A stretch of DNA of 64,000 nt, from assembly GCA_002369515.1 (NCBI GenBank), contig DFFM01000037.1, forward strand, positions 1 through 64,000, read 5' to 3'. Positions 33,617 through 41,672 of the stretch are shown one piece after another. Within the stretch, counting starts at the first letter, position 1. Each line of letters opens with the position of its first letter. The DNA comes from Prevotella sp. UBA3776. Its GTDB lineage: Bacteria > Bacteroidota > Bacteroidia > Bacteroidales > Bacteroidaceae. Below the pieces are notes generated by a model. It was not told where the DNA came from. It saw only the letters and a list, made by a program, of their open reading frames with translations, and searched no databases. A program made the position numbers and the translations under genes.

Positions 33617-33735
33617 GTTATTGTTATTTGGTAAATGAATTTGGGTGTTATTTCTAGTTCTGGTGCAGCGCATGACGAGTAATCGGGCGATGTGTAGCCC
33701 GACGTGCATGCCTGGCGATCCGCATATTCTGCCTG
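33617..33735 (-). promoter_or_regulatory. Structured leader of the ECF gene, riboswitch candidate
   Basis: In minus-strand RNA, an outer helix (bases 33711-33707 plus 33705-33703 paired with 33670-33677, one bulged base) encloses a 5-nt internal loop and an inner 6-bp stem TCGGGC/GCCCGA with loop TACACATC. GCAG/CTGC could extend it. No known class was recognised. Confidence 0.45.
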
Positions 33736-33743
33736 CAAAGATA
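33736..33743 (-). promoter_or_regulatory. Promoter -7 box of the ECF-AKR operon
   Basis: TATCTTTG on the minus strand; no clear TTTG at -33. Confidence 0.6.
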
Positions 33744-34187
33744 ATTGAAAAAAACTGAATGGAAGATGATTTGTTCAACTATTTTTTCCCCAATTCTCTG
33801 GTTTTGCTGCTATTTGGTTACTGGTTCAGGTTTGTTGGCGTTAATATTCAACTGCAAATGAGTTTAGCAATTATTTCTCCTATCAACATGAACTGATAGA
33901 AGATATGATATTGGTATTTCATCTTGCGAAATTACTAAAAAGTTCATAAAAACAAAAGAATTATATCTCATCAATCGGTTTTCTCCTATTTATTTGTAAA
34001 TTTGCAGATGATAAGGACGTCAAGCGTATCTTCTGATACAAAGATTTCAAGTTGTTAATCTTTAATAATGAGGGGCATGATTATGCTCTAAAGAAGATAT
34101 AACAGCTCAGCCAATTCCTGCGAAGTTTTCGTCTTTGCTCAGTGCAACAGATAATTTCAACAAACAGAAACATAAACTCAAGAAGAA
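33744..34187. other. Intergenic region between the ECF promoter and the 139-aa gene
   Basis: AT-rich, with one plus-strand -7 box (33997-34004) and a leader of about 180 nt that includes an AAAGATTTCAAG/TTAATCTTT hairpin near 34040-34065. Nothing else was recognised. Confidence 0.5.
33997..34004 (+). promoter_or_regulatory. Promoter -7 box of the 139-aa hypothetical gene
   Basis: TAAATTTG followed by CAGATG; the -33 element is not clear. Confidence 0.5.
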
Positions 34188-34607
34188 ATGACAAACGAAA
34201 TCAAAAGAAAGAATGCCATAAAGGATTATTATGGCAAAGGCAAACATGTTTACGAAGACGAAATGGGTTTTCGTGAAAGAATGAAATCGGAGGCTCGTTC
34301 CTTAGTTGCACGAGAAGTTTTTCGCTATCACGTAGAAGAGGTCGGTCTCAACCTCGCATTTTATTATCCTCCAACAGACACCTTCTATGCAATCTATAAT
34401 GAAGTGAGACCTGTCGAGGTCTATACAATGCCTCGAGACAGACGCCGTTCTGATTTCATAGGATGGCAGTGTGAATGTAATCCACATGAAGAAGACCAAC
34501 GTATTGCCACCTTTGAAGATATTACGGAGGTCTGGGATGGGCTGAAGATTGACGGAAAGGATTTCGAGGAAGTCATCAACCACTCCTACATTGTGGCACT
34601 GAACTAA
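34188..34607 (+). CDS. Hypothetical protein at the edge of the accessory island
   Basis: A 139-residue soluble protein of unknown family. It is rich in charged residues at the N-terminus (IKRKNAIKDYYGKGK) and has mixed alpha/beta composition (ARSLVAREVFRYHVEEVG, DTFYAIYNEVRPVEVYTM). A strong hairpin terminator follows directly. Base composition is AT-rich like the neighbouring restriction-type genes, and it is convergent with them. No toxin, antitoxin or immunity motif was recognised, but its position makes it a possible accessory member of the island. Confidence 0.6.
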   Translation: MTNEIKRKNAIKDYYGKGKHVYEDEMGFRERMKSEARSLVAREVFRYHVEEVGLNLAFYYPPTDTFYAIYNEVRPVEVYTMPRDRRRSDFIGWQCECNPHEEDQRIATFEDITEVWDGLKIDGKDFEEVINHSYIVALN

Positions 34608-34655
34608 ACAAACGATGCCAGACTCAATGCGAGAGATCTGGCATCGTTTGTCTTG
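34608..34655. terminator. Bidirectional terminator hairpin
   Basis: Perfect 15-bp stem between 34608-34622 and 34637-34651 (ACAAACGATGCCAGA and complement), loop 14 nt. It sits between the two convergent genes. Confidence 0.8.
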
Positions 34656-34711
34656 TTATTCGTTATTCCCCAAGAACGAAAACCGCTTATACGGCAGCAT
34701 GTTCTTGCCAG

Positions 34712-36181
34712 TCACTCACTCCTATACAATTCGTCCAGCGACTGTCCTGCATCGTTTACCCACTCATCCCAGCCGTTGCAACTGCGGCCAGCACAGTAAC
34801 TGGCAGCTGTGCTGGGACTTTTAAGCGTGTAGTCGTGCTGCAGTTCCCAGAAGCCGTCATTCGTTGCTTTCGACATAGCGGCAATGACGGCGTTTCGCTT
34901 CTCGCTGTCACGATACGACGGCACGGTGCTCTGCGGCAGCAGGCTCCCTTTTAGGATGCGCATCGAGTGGTCGGCCTCATTGAAGACAGCATGGGCATTA
35001 CTGTTACGAACGAATATGTGGAATAGGTTCGTTTCTGGTTTCTTACCTTCATCCTTATCTGCAACCTCTGCACCTGATGCTGTGGACGGAGAAGTTTCTA
35101 CATGATAGCCCAATTGTCTGACAGCCTTGAGAAACCTCCCTATGTTACCTTTTCCCCATTCTGTTGAGACTGCAAAGGATATACCGTCACTACTCTTTAA
35201 TACAAACTCCGGCTCCTTGAAATAACGTCTTCCCTTGAAGTTCCTTTCTTTTATATAATCCATTGTCTGCACCACGCCAAACGACCCTTGCAACTCTGGT
35301 GGGAACGCACGTTCAATATCTGTAAAGGTAGCCTCGGGGTGTTGTCGAACATAAGTTGATACGACGGTATAGACAAACTTGTTCTTGCCCATAAACTCAC
35401 CACCTTCGAGCGAATAGCCGGTATGGTCATACACTCGTTTCTTCGTGTCGTTTGTAGGCAATGTCTGGATTGGATCGGGTGGCGTGTCCTTGTGTACAGG
35501 TAATGCGGGAGCGTCTGTTAGTGAGGCAGAAAAATGTAACAAGGAAAGCATTCCCTTGATGTCTGCCTCTGAGAACGTACTACCATATTTCTCCATCAGA
35601 TAGGATGTCAGGCTTTCCGTTATCTGCACTTGTGCATTGGCTATTAGTCCTTCTTTTATTTTGTTAAGGTTGGCCTGACGGTTCATCTCTTCAATTCGTG
35701 CCTCACAAAATTCTACTATGCCATCTTTCGTAAATGTCTCTTTAGAGAACTTTTCCACAAACTTAGCCCCAAGTTTGTTGTCTATCTCCAAAGGAATGAG
35801 CAGCACCGACACAGCGTCTTTGCTCTTGGGCTTATCGTAGAACACCTCAATATGCTCACCGATATAAATACCTACATCAAGTTTCAGCTGGCGCATATAC
35901 GACTCCAATTGCACCTGCTCACGTTCTGTCTGTGTATGAACAGGGCGTTTTACTTCGATGACAAACTGATCCTCATTGTCGCGTTTAATCAGAATGTCCG
36001 GCTGAATAAACTTGCTGTTGCCTATTGGGATGTTGGGTTTATGGCAAATCTCACCTTTCCATTTTGCCCACCCCAATAGTTGCATCTGGGTCTCTATAAG
36101 TGAATGGTAGATGTCTTCATCTACATCTCTCTTTTTCGCTTCGCTCAGGTCGTACACGAATCGGTTCCACATCTCTTGCAT
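34712..36181 (-). CDS. PD-(D/E)XK nuclease-like protein with DUF4357 tail
   Basis: A 489-residue protein, last gene of the island operon. The N-terminal domain has a PD-(D/E)XK core of HsdR_N type: Glu30 in the first helix, Pro61-Asp62 (QPDILI) and Glu76-x-Lys78 (FVIEVKRP). A middle region (160-370) with helices and a winged-helix-like FTDIERAFPPELQG segment follows. The C-terminus (about 385-485) resembles DUF4357: RILKGSLLPQSTVPSYRD and FWELQHDYTLKSPSTAASYCAGRSCNGW, a domain common in restriction proteins. It starts 12 nt after the DUF262-HNH gene. Likely the restriction or recognition component. Confidence 0.75.
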   Translation of the reverse strand: MQEMWNRFVYDLSEAKKRDVDEDIYHSLIETQMQLLGWAKWKGEICHKPNIPIGNSKFIQPDILIKRDNEDQFVIEVKRPVHTQTEREQVQLESYMRQLKLDVGIYIGEHIEVFYDKPKSKDAVSVLLIPLEIDNKLGAKFVEKFSKETFTKDGIVEFCEARIEEMNRQANLNKIKEGLIANAQVQITESLTSYLMEKYGSTFSEADIKGMLSLLHFSASLTDAPALPVHKDTPPDPIQTLPTNDTKKRVYDHTGYSLEGGEFMGKNKFVYTVVSTYVRQHPEATFTDIERAFPPELQGSFGVVQTMDYIKERNFKGRRYFKEPEFVLKSSDGISFAVSTEWGKGNIGRFLKAVRQLGYHVETSPSTASGAEVADKDEGKKPETNLFHIFVRNSNAHAVFNEADHSMRILKGSLLPQSTVPSYRDSEKRNAVIAAMSKATNDGFWELQHDYTLKSPSTAASYCAGRSCNGWDEWVNDAGQSLDELYRSE

Positions 36182-36193
36182 ATCTTGGTCCTT

Positions 36194-37303
36194 TTATTTT
36201 GCTCCTTTTCTTCGATTACAATCTTTGCATCTCATTTCGCAATTCTCTGCTGTTGTCGTGCCGCCTAAAGCCCAGGGCTTAATATGGTCAGCCTCCATTT
36301 CTTCCAGCTCAAAGTGTTTTCCACAGTCAGGACAGATGCCACCCTGACGCTCGTAAGCCTGACGCTTCATCTTCTTGTCAAAGAGGCGGAAGCATAGGTC
36401 GCGGAGGTCACCGCTGAGGACATATTTATAAATTCCAGCCTTGCGTTCAATCTCATCGTCCTCCATCAGTTCATGAATACGCTTCTCCAGTGCATCGGTG
36501 TCGTAAATCTGTTCGTGGTAAGTGTCGTAAAGCAATCCCCAGTCTAAGCCTTTCATTTCCTTACGGTAAATAGGAAAGGTGGTGCGCACCCATGTTATAA
36601 TGGCCGAAAAATAAGCCCATAGCTTAGATGCATTTACGTCGTCTTTGTGCTTCGACAAATACTCGCTTACATCTTTAATATCTTCCTTGCGAGCAGCCCA
36701 TGAGAGGATGGTTGCTAAGTAACTCTGTTCGCGAGCCACTCCCGTAAGCAGGTCGGAGGCTATTTTGTAGGCAGGGCATTTGTCTTTAGAGAAATACTTG
36801 CGTGCATCGGTAACAAATGGACCAGTATAGATAGCATTCAATAACTCCTGGTCAAGTAATCGTTCACCGGCAATGTTAATGACACGAAACCAGTCAAGTT
36901 TTTCCTTGTCTGTGCCTTTACAGAAATATACGGTCAGTTCATAGTTCATAAACTTTGCCTTATCTTCGTCTGTGAGGCTATTGAAATAGCGCTTATGTCC
37001 TTGTTCGTCCTTAATATGGAAGTCATGCTGCACATACTCACAAATGCTAAGAGTACGTTGCTGACCGTCAATCATTTCATAACTTCCATTGTCCTCCACG
37101 CTCCAGTACATGATGTTGAGAGGAAATCCTTTCAGGATAGTATGGATAACTGCCTCCTTCTGCTTGTCATCATAGCGAAACTCGCGTTGGTAAGGAGGGC
37201 GCACGTCTAAACTGCCGTTGTAAGCACGGACACCAGTATCTGGGTCGTTTTCGTAGCCTGCTATGAGGTCGCAAACCTTGATTTTCTTCTCTTCTATTTG
37301 CAT
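36194..37303 (-). CDS. DUF262-HNH endonuclease-like protein (GmrSD/BrxU-related)
   Basis: A 369-residue protein. The DUF262 domain (about 15-200) shows PPYQREF (36-42), KGFPLNIMYW and the hallmark DGQQR (79-83), which in this family supports nucleotide-dependent regulation of cleavage. The C-terminal HNH domain (about 322-369) has paired zinc CxxC motifs (CPDCG and CKDC) and EADHIKPWALGGTTTAENCEM, giving the His-Asn-His catalytic set. Combined DUF262-HNH proteins occur in modification-dependent restriction (GmrSD) and phage defence. It lies between the methyltransferase (19 nt) and the PD-(D/E)XK gene (12 nt). Confidence 0.85.
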   Translation of the reverse strand: MQIEEKKIKVCDLIAGYENDPDTGVRAYNGSLDVRPPYQREFRYDDKQKEAVIHTILKGFPLNIMYWSVEDNGSYEMIDGQQRTLSICEYVQHDFHIKDEQGHKRYFNSLTDEDKAKFMNYELTVYFCKGTDKEKLDWFRVINIAGERLLDQELLNAIYTGPFVTDARKYFSKDKCPAYKIASDLLTGVAREQSYLATILSWAARKEDIKDVSEYLSKHKDDVNASKLWAYFSAIITWVRTTFPIYRKEMKGLDWGLLYDTYHEQIYDTDALEKRIHELMEDDEIERKAGIYKYVLSGDLRDLCFRLFDKKMKRQAYERQGGICPDCGKHFELEEMEADHIKPWALGGTTTAENCEMRCKDCNRRKGAK

Positions 37304-37322
37304 GATTGTTGGGATTAGGGGG

Positions 37323-38414
37323 CTAGTGATTTATTTTGCGGCGAATAAGAATGCGAGGGTAAGTCTGCACGTACATTTTACCGTCAACTTTATAATAAGT
37401 TTTTCCAACTGGGGCCTTTTTGACTTCAAGCACAGCACCATCGTTTAACTTCGACACCTTCGATTCCTTTCCTGATTTATCGACTTGGATTTGCTCACCA
37501 TAAGTCTTATTTGCCATGCCAAACCATGTCTTGGTTATTCCTAATATCTCAAACTGGTCTGGATTGTATTTGTCAAGGAATGTCACAGGAACGCCCATCA
37601 TATCGAAATAATCATCTGGTATGTCTTCAGTCTTGCTTACTTCAATAGCATCGAAATTATCGTATCTTGGATAAAAAACTGCAGAATAATGACGGAACAA
37701 AGGTAAGTCCTCGTGTCGCTCCTTGAAATCGAGATTTGTAAACCAGCGGACTCCCTTCACACGGATATACTTTTTACCGTCTTCGTCGATTCCACATCCT
37801 GCAGCATTCAGTTCATAATCATTTGGAACAAGGAATTTTCTGTCTCCACTTTTAATACTCTGTCCCATCCACATTTTGTTTTCCTTAATGAGTGGGAAAA
37901 TTTCCTTTGTAGTATTGGCGTTGACATTTCCGATGATGATAAACTTCTTCTCATATTCCATGAGTTGAGCGACATATTCACGGAACAAAGAGAATGGCGG
38001 ATTAGTCACTACGATGTCGGCTTGCTTCAATAGTTCGATGCACTCTCGCGAGCGGAAATCACCATTGCCTTTCAGCGCGTGGATGCCTATTTCCTCTGGA
38101 TCAGGAATATGGTTGCCGTTCTTGTCGCCATCGTAAATAAGGTAGATAGCCTGTTCGCTTTTGTTTTGGCTGAACAAGTCAACATCCTGATTTTTATAGC
38201 ATGTGGTAATAAGCCTTTTCAGCCCCAGGAACTCGAAATTATAGGAAAAGTAGGTAAAGAAATTCGAGATTCGCGGGTCATCGCAATTACATAACACCGT
38301 CTTACCACGGAAATGCTCGCGATAGTGTTTCAACTCTTTATTGATGTCTTCCAACTGAGTATAAAACTCATCCTTCTTGGCCTCCTTGGCCGCGCTTAGA
38401 TTCGTATTTGCCAT
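37323..38414 (-). CDS. EcoRI-family adenine-specific DNA methyltransferase
   Basis: A 363-residue N6-adenine methyltransferase resembling M.EcoRI. Visible are KKDEFYTQLEDI near residues 13-24, CNCDDPRISNFF (43-54) and the catalytic NPPF at 138-141 following DIVVT. The C-terminal 80 residues (after QFEILGITKTWFG) look like a target-recognition extension. Length is somewhat longer than M.EcoRI. First gene of the island operon, upstream of DUF262-HNH and the nuclease; an inverted repeat lies just before its start. No adjacent EcoRI-like endonuclease was found. Confidence 0.88.
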   Translation of the reverse strand: MANTNLSAAKEAKKDEFYTQLEDINKELKHYREHFRGKTVLCNCDDPRISNFFTYFSYNFEFLGLKRLITTCYKNQDVDLFSQNKSEQAIYLIYDGDKNGNHIPDPEEIGIHALKGNGDFRSRECIELLKQADIVVTNPPFSLFREYVAQLMEYEKKFIIIGNVNANTTKEIFPLIKENKMWMGQSIKSGDRKFLVPNDYELNAAGCGIDEDGKKYIRVKGVRWFTNLDFKERHEDLPLFRHYSAVFYPRYDNFDAIEVSKTEDIPDDYFDMMGVPVTFLDKYNPDQFEILGITKTWFGMANKTYGEQIQVDKSGKESKVSKLNDGAVLEVKKAPVGKTYYKVDGKMYVQTYPRILIRRKINH

Positions 38415-38420
38415 TCTATT

Positions 38421-38461
38421 CGATTGATAGATTTAAGTCAGCGCACTCAAACTATCAATCA
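38421..38461. promoter_or_regulatory. Inverted-repeat operator candidate before the methyltransferase
   Basis: GATTGATAG (38422-38430) and CTATCAATC (38452-38460) form a 9-bp inverted repeat 8 nt from the start codon. A TTTG lies between the arms on the minus strand, so the site overlaps the likely promoter. Confidence 0.5.
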
Positions 38462-38497
38462 CGCCACGGCACATAAAAAGAGCGCGGTGCTCTTAAT

Positions 38498-38694
38498 GCG
38501 CATAGCAAGAGGTGAAAGCGTAGGAATACTTTTTGGAACCCCTGTCTGTCTCTAAGATACACCACACTCTTAGTGTGTGTGCATCACTATCGACAGAACA
38601 GCGAGAACCATATTGCCTACAGCCCACCTGTCACTTATTATTTCCGTGCTTGTTATACCAATCTGAGTTTCCTACGCTTTTCTTGGCTATGCGC
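38498..38694. repeat. Imperfect ~25-bp inverted repeat with ~146-nt loop
   Basis: Arms 38498-38524 (GCGCATAGCAAGA..AAAGCGTAGG) and 38671-38694 (its complement with one extra C and a 4-nt gap). It lies at the border between AT-rich island and host-like sequence. Confidence 0.7.
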
Positions 38695-38926
38695 GAAATA
38701 ATAGCGAATGCTTCTATGTTAGTCCGGATTTCTCCCCGAACTGGCTACAAAGTTACACATTTTATTTCTATTTCGCCACCCCAAACAGAAAAAAGTGGGA
38801 AAAAAGATGGGATTATTATTGGGATATGCATTTACCGTCCATCCTTCAATTCTCCATTTTTCCCCGACTTACCTTTTATTTCCTTTATTTCACGGTCTTT
38901 CTGCGTTAATCTTCGAAAAATGCTCT

Positions 38927-38954
38927 TTTGTTACGACCTTTTTTCGTAACTTTG
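38927..38954 (+). promoter_or_regulatory. Promoter of the MFS transporter gene
   Basis: TTTG at 38927-38930, a 16-nt spacer and TAACTTTG at 38947-38954. Confidence 0.6.
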
Positions 38955-38996
38955 CCCCCAAATCAATCTATTCACACTATTTAAAAAGGCATTATT

Positions 38997-40313
38997 ATGG
39001 ATTTGAAAGTACGCTTGGCGCTGATGAACTTCTTGGAGTTCGCCGTATGGGGCGCTTATCTTACGTGTATGGGAAATTATCTGGGCACAGCCGGACTGGG
39101 CGGTCAGATATCGTGGTTCTATGCCATTCAAGGCATCGTGTCTATATTCATGCCCACGATTATGGGCATTGTGGCCGACAAGTACATCCAGCCGCAGCGG
39201 CTGTTGGGCTTGTGTCATATGGTGGCCGGTTGCGCCATGCTCTGTCTGTGGTACATGGGCATGAGTGCTGGCTTTGGCAATGAATTGCCCAACAAGGGTG
39301 CTTTTATTGCCATCTACACGCTGAGCGTGGCTTTCTATATGCCAACTTTGGCGTTGTCGAACACCACCGCTTTCACCATTCTGAAGAACAACGGATTGGA
39401 CACAGTGAAGGACTTTCCTCCCATCCGTGTGCTTGGCACGGTGGGTTTCATTGCCACCATGTGGTTCGTCAACTGTGCCGTGCTCGAGGACGGTTCGTTC
39501 TCGTTCACGTTGGCAGAGAACGCCCATAAGTTCCAATATACCTACATGCAGTTCTTCGTCTCTGGTTTGCTGAGCCTGGTGCTTTGCTGCTACTGTTTCA
39601 CGCTGCCCCAGTGCCAGCTGGAGAAGAAGCCAAACCAGACTTTGGCAGAGTCGTTCGGGCTGAACGCCTTTCGCCTGTTCAAGAAAAAGAAGATGGCACT
39701 TTTCTTTATTTTCTCAGCCCTGCTGGGCATGTCGCTTCAAGTGACCAACGGTTATGCCGGTCCCTTCATCACCAGCTTCAAGGGCAGTGCCGACCCGCTG
39801 GTCGCTTCGTCGTTTGCGGCCAATAATGCTACTCTTCTCACTTCCATCTCGCAGATTAGCGAGGCGTTGTGCATTCTGATGATTCCGTTCTTCCTGCGCC
39901 GCTATGGCATTAAGGTGGTGATGCTCATGTCGATGTTTGCTTGGGTGTTCCGCTTCGGATTCTTCGGCGTGGGCAACCCGGCCATGCCTGGTGTGCTGCT
40001 GTTCATCCTTTCGTGCATTGTCTATGGTGTTGCGTTCGATTTCTTCAATGTGTCGGGCGGCATTTTTGTCGATCAGGAGTGCGAGCCCTCTGTAAAAGCT
40101 TCAGCGCAGGGGTTGTTCATGCTGATGACCAATGGTTTAGGTGCCACAATCGGTACTTTGGCTGCAGGCGAGATAGTGAATCATTTCTGCACGTGGGAGA
40201 ACGGTTATCTTCAGGGCAACTGGCAGTCATGCTGGTTCATCTTTGCAGGTTTCGCACTGGTTGTAGGCATAGCATTTGCACTGATATTCAAGCCGGAGCA
40301 GAGTAAGCAGTAA
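38997..40313 (+). CDS. MFS nucleoside:H+ symporter-like permease
   Basis: A 438-residue permease with 12 predicted helices. The opening VRLALMNFLEFAVWGAYLTCMGNYL and PTIMGIVADKYIQPQRLLGLCH match the NupG/XapB nucleoside symporter family of the major facilitator superfamily; the 6+6 arrangement is visible around a cytoplasmic loop near residues 200-230 (KKPNQTLAESFGLNAFRLFKKKK). It likely imports nucleosides. The gene is single, with its own promoter, just outside the AT-rich island, and returns to host-like base composition. Confidence 0.85.
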   Translation: MDLKVRLALMNFLEFAVWGAYLTCMGNYLGTAGLGGQISWFYAIQGIVSIFMPTIMGIVADKYIQPQRLLGLCHMVAGCAMLCLWYMGMSAGFGNELPNKGAFIAIYTLSVAFYMPTLALSNTTAFTILKNNGLDTVKDFPPIRVLGTVGFIATMWFVNCAVLEDGSFSFTLAENAHKFQYTYMQFFVSGLLSLVLCCYCFTLPQCQLEKKPNQTLAESFGLNAFRLFKKKKMALFFIFSALLGMSLQVTNGYAGPFITSFKGSADPLVASSFAANNATLLTSISQISEALCILMIPFFLRRYGIKVVMLMSMFAWVFRFGFFGVGNPAMPGVLLFILSCIVYGVAFDFFNVSGGIFVDQECEPSVKASAQGLFMLMTNGLGATIGTLAAGEIVNHFCTWENGYLQGNWQSCWFIFAGFALVVGIAFALIFKPEQSKQ

Positions 40314-40368
40314 AAGGAAGTAAGCGCTCATTCCTCCTATGTTCTTGCTCTTCTTGAAAAATTGAATC

Positions 40369-40908
40369 ATGGAAAAAATAAAACTGAAACTGAAAGGCGT
40401 GGCCGAAATTGTTGGGTCTGACGACGTGGCCCTGCTCACGCTCACCGACGAACTGGAAATGAAGCAGCTCTCTGTGGTGTGTGACCGCGCGATGGCCCGC
40501 CAGCTCAGTTTGCGTCTGGCCGAGGCACCTCTGAACAACATTTTGTTGCCAGAGGTGCTTTGCGGTATGATGGAAGATATGGACCGTCAGCACTTCGAGG
40601 TGCTCATCAACGGCTTGTTGGACGGTCAGTACAAGGCTGTATTGGTGAACAAGGAGACGCTTGCGCTGACTCCGATCCGTGTGAGCGACGGTGTGTTGCT
40701 GGCAATGGTGGCAGGACTCGACATCTTCATCCAGGTGTCGCTCATGCGCCGTCAATCGGTTGATTTCAACAGTGGTTCGCGCGGCATTTCCATTCCTGTG
40801 AACACGCTGAGCATGGACATGCTCGAGAAAGCCCTCAACAACGCCATCAACGATGAAAACTATGAACTGGCCTCGCAACTGCGCGACGAAATGAAGAGAC
40901 GAAAGTGA
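40369..40908 (+). CDS. DUF151 bifunctional-nuclease family protein with UVR motif
   Basis: A 179-residue protein. Residues 1-130 form the DUF151 (BFN) domain, seen in HFEVLINGLLDGQYKAVLV and RVSDGVLLAMVAGLDIFI, a fold linked to nuclease activity in a plant homologue. The C-terminal MLEKALNNAINDENYELASQLRDEM is a UVR (UvrB/C-type) helical motif. The family is widespread in Bacteroidota; its role is not well defined. Its stop overlaps the GTG start of rsmE (GTGA), so translation is coupled. Confidence 0.88.
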   Translation: MEKIKLKLKGVAEIVGSDDVALLTLTDELEMKQLSVVCDRAMARQLSLRLAEAPLNNILLPEVLCGMMEDMDRQHFEVLINGLLDGQYKAVLVNKETLALTPIRVSDGVLLAMVAGLDIFIQVSLMRRQSVDFNSGSRGISIPVNTLSMDMLEKALNNAINDENYELASQLRDEMKRRK

Positions 40909-41645
40909 AAGAGACAAGATTTTTCTATGTGCCGGGAGCTGCGGAAGCGGGCGAGTTGCCTGCCGACGAAGCTCAGCACGCCACGCGGGTGCTCCGACTA
41001 CAGAGTGGCGACGAGATGTTTCTCATGGACGGAGAGGGCAACTTTTTCCGGGCAGAGGTGACGCTGGCATCAGCCAAGCGTTGCCTTTATAATATAAAAG
41101 AGGTGTTGCCGCAGTCGCCTGCTTGGCGTGGCCATCTGCATTTGGCCATTGCGCCCACGAAGATGATGGAACGCATGGAATGGATGGTGGAAAAAGCCAC
41201 TGAGGTGGGGTGCGATGCGTTCAGCTTCGTGTTGTGCCGTTTCTCGGAACGCAAGGCGATGCGTTCAGACCGTGTGGAGAAAATCGTGGTGTCGGCCATG
41301 AAACAGAGTCGCAAGGCCTGGAAACCTCGAGTGGGCGAGCTTTGCCCGTTCCGCCAGTTTGTGGCCGAGGAGCGCGCCGGGCGAAAGTTTATTGCCCACT
41401 GCTACGAGGAGATTCCGCGTAAGGACTTGTTCGACGAGTTGACGAGCGGAGACAAAAAAGACAGCTGTGGCGACGACATCACAGTGCTGGTGGGGCCCGA
41501 GGGCGACTTCTCCATCGAAGAGGTTCGCATGGCCATTGATGCCGGCTATGAGAGCATTTCGCTGGGAACAAGCCGACTGCGCACGGAAACCGCCGGACTG
41601 GCAGCCGTGATGATGATGCACTTGGCAAGAAAAATTAAAAAATAA
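40905..41645 (+). CDS. rsmE: 16S rRNA m3U1498 methyltransferase
   Basis: A 246-residue SPOUT-class methyltransferase that modifies U1498 in 16S rRNA. The N-terminal PUA-like domain (FFYVPGA...HATRVLRLQSGDE) and C-terminal trefoil knot (VLVGPEGDFSIEEV, then SLGTSRLRTETAGLAA) are intact. The start is GTG at 40905, overlapping the DUF151 gene's TGA; no other start keeps the domain whole. A 27-nt gap separates it from the DUF4836 lipoprotein. Confidence 0.95.
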   Translation: MKETRFFYVPGAAEAGELPADEAQHATRVLRLQSGDEMFLMDGEGNFFRAEVTLASAKRCLYNIKEVLPQSPAWRGHLHLAIAPTKMMERMEWMVEKATEVGCDAFSFVLCRFSERKAMRSDRVEKIVVSAMKQSRKAWKPRVGELCPFRQFVAEERAGRKFIAHCYEEIPRKDLFDELTSGDKKDSCGDDITVLVGPEGDFSIEEVRMAIDAGYESISLGTSRLRTETAGLAAVMMMHLARKIKK

Positions 41646-41672
41646 AGAGATTGAAAAAAACTGTAGAATAGG

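Larger units (their letters stand above)
38415..38996. other. Intergenic region bounding the accessory island
   Basis: 582 nt, AT-rich. It contains the 9-bp operator-like repeat, a terminator-like AAGAGC/GCTCTT hairpin in the operon direction (38476-38495), an ACACACT/AGTGTGT hairpin (about 38562-38580), a long inverted repeat (38498-38694), and the MFS gene promoter. No ORF was supported. Confidence 0.6.
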
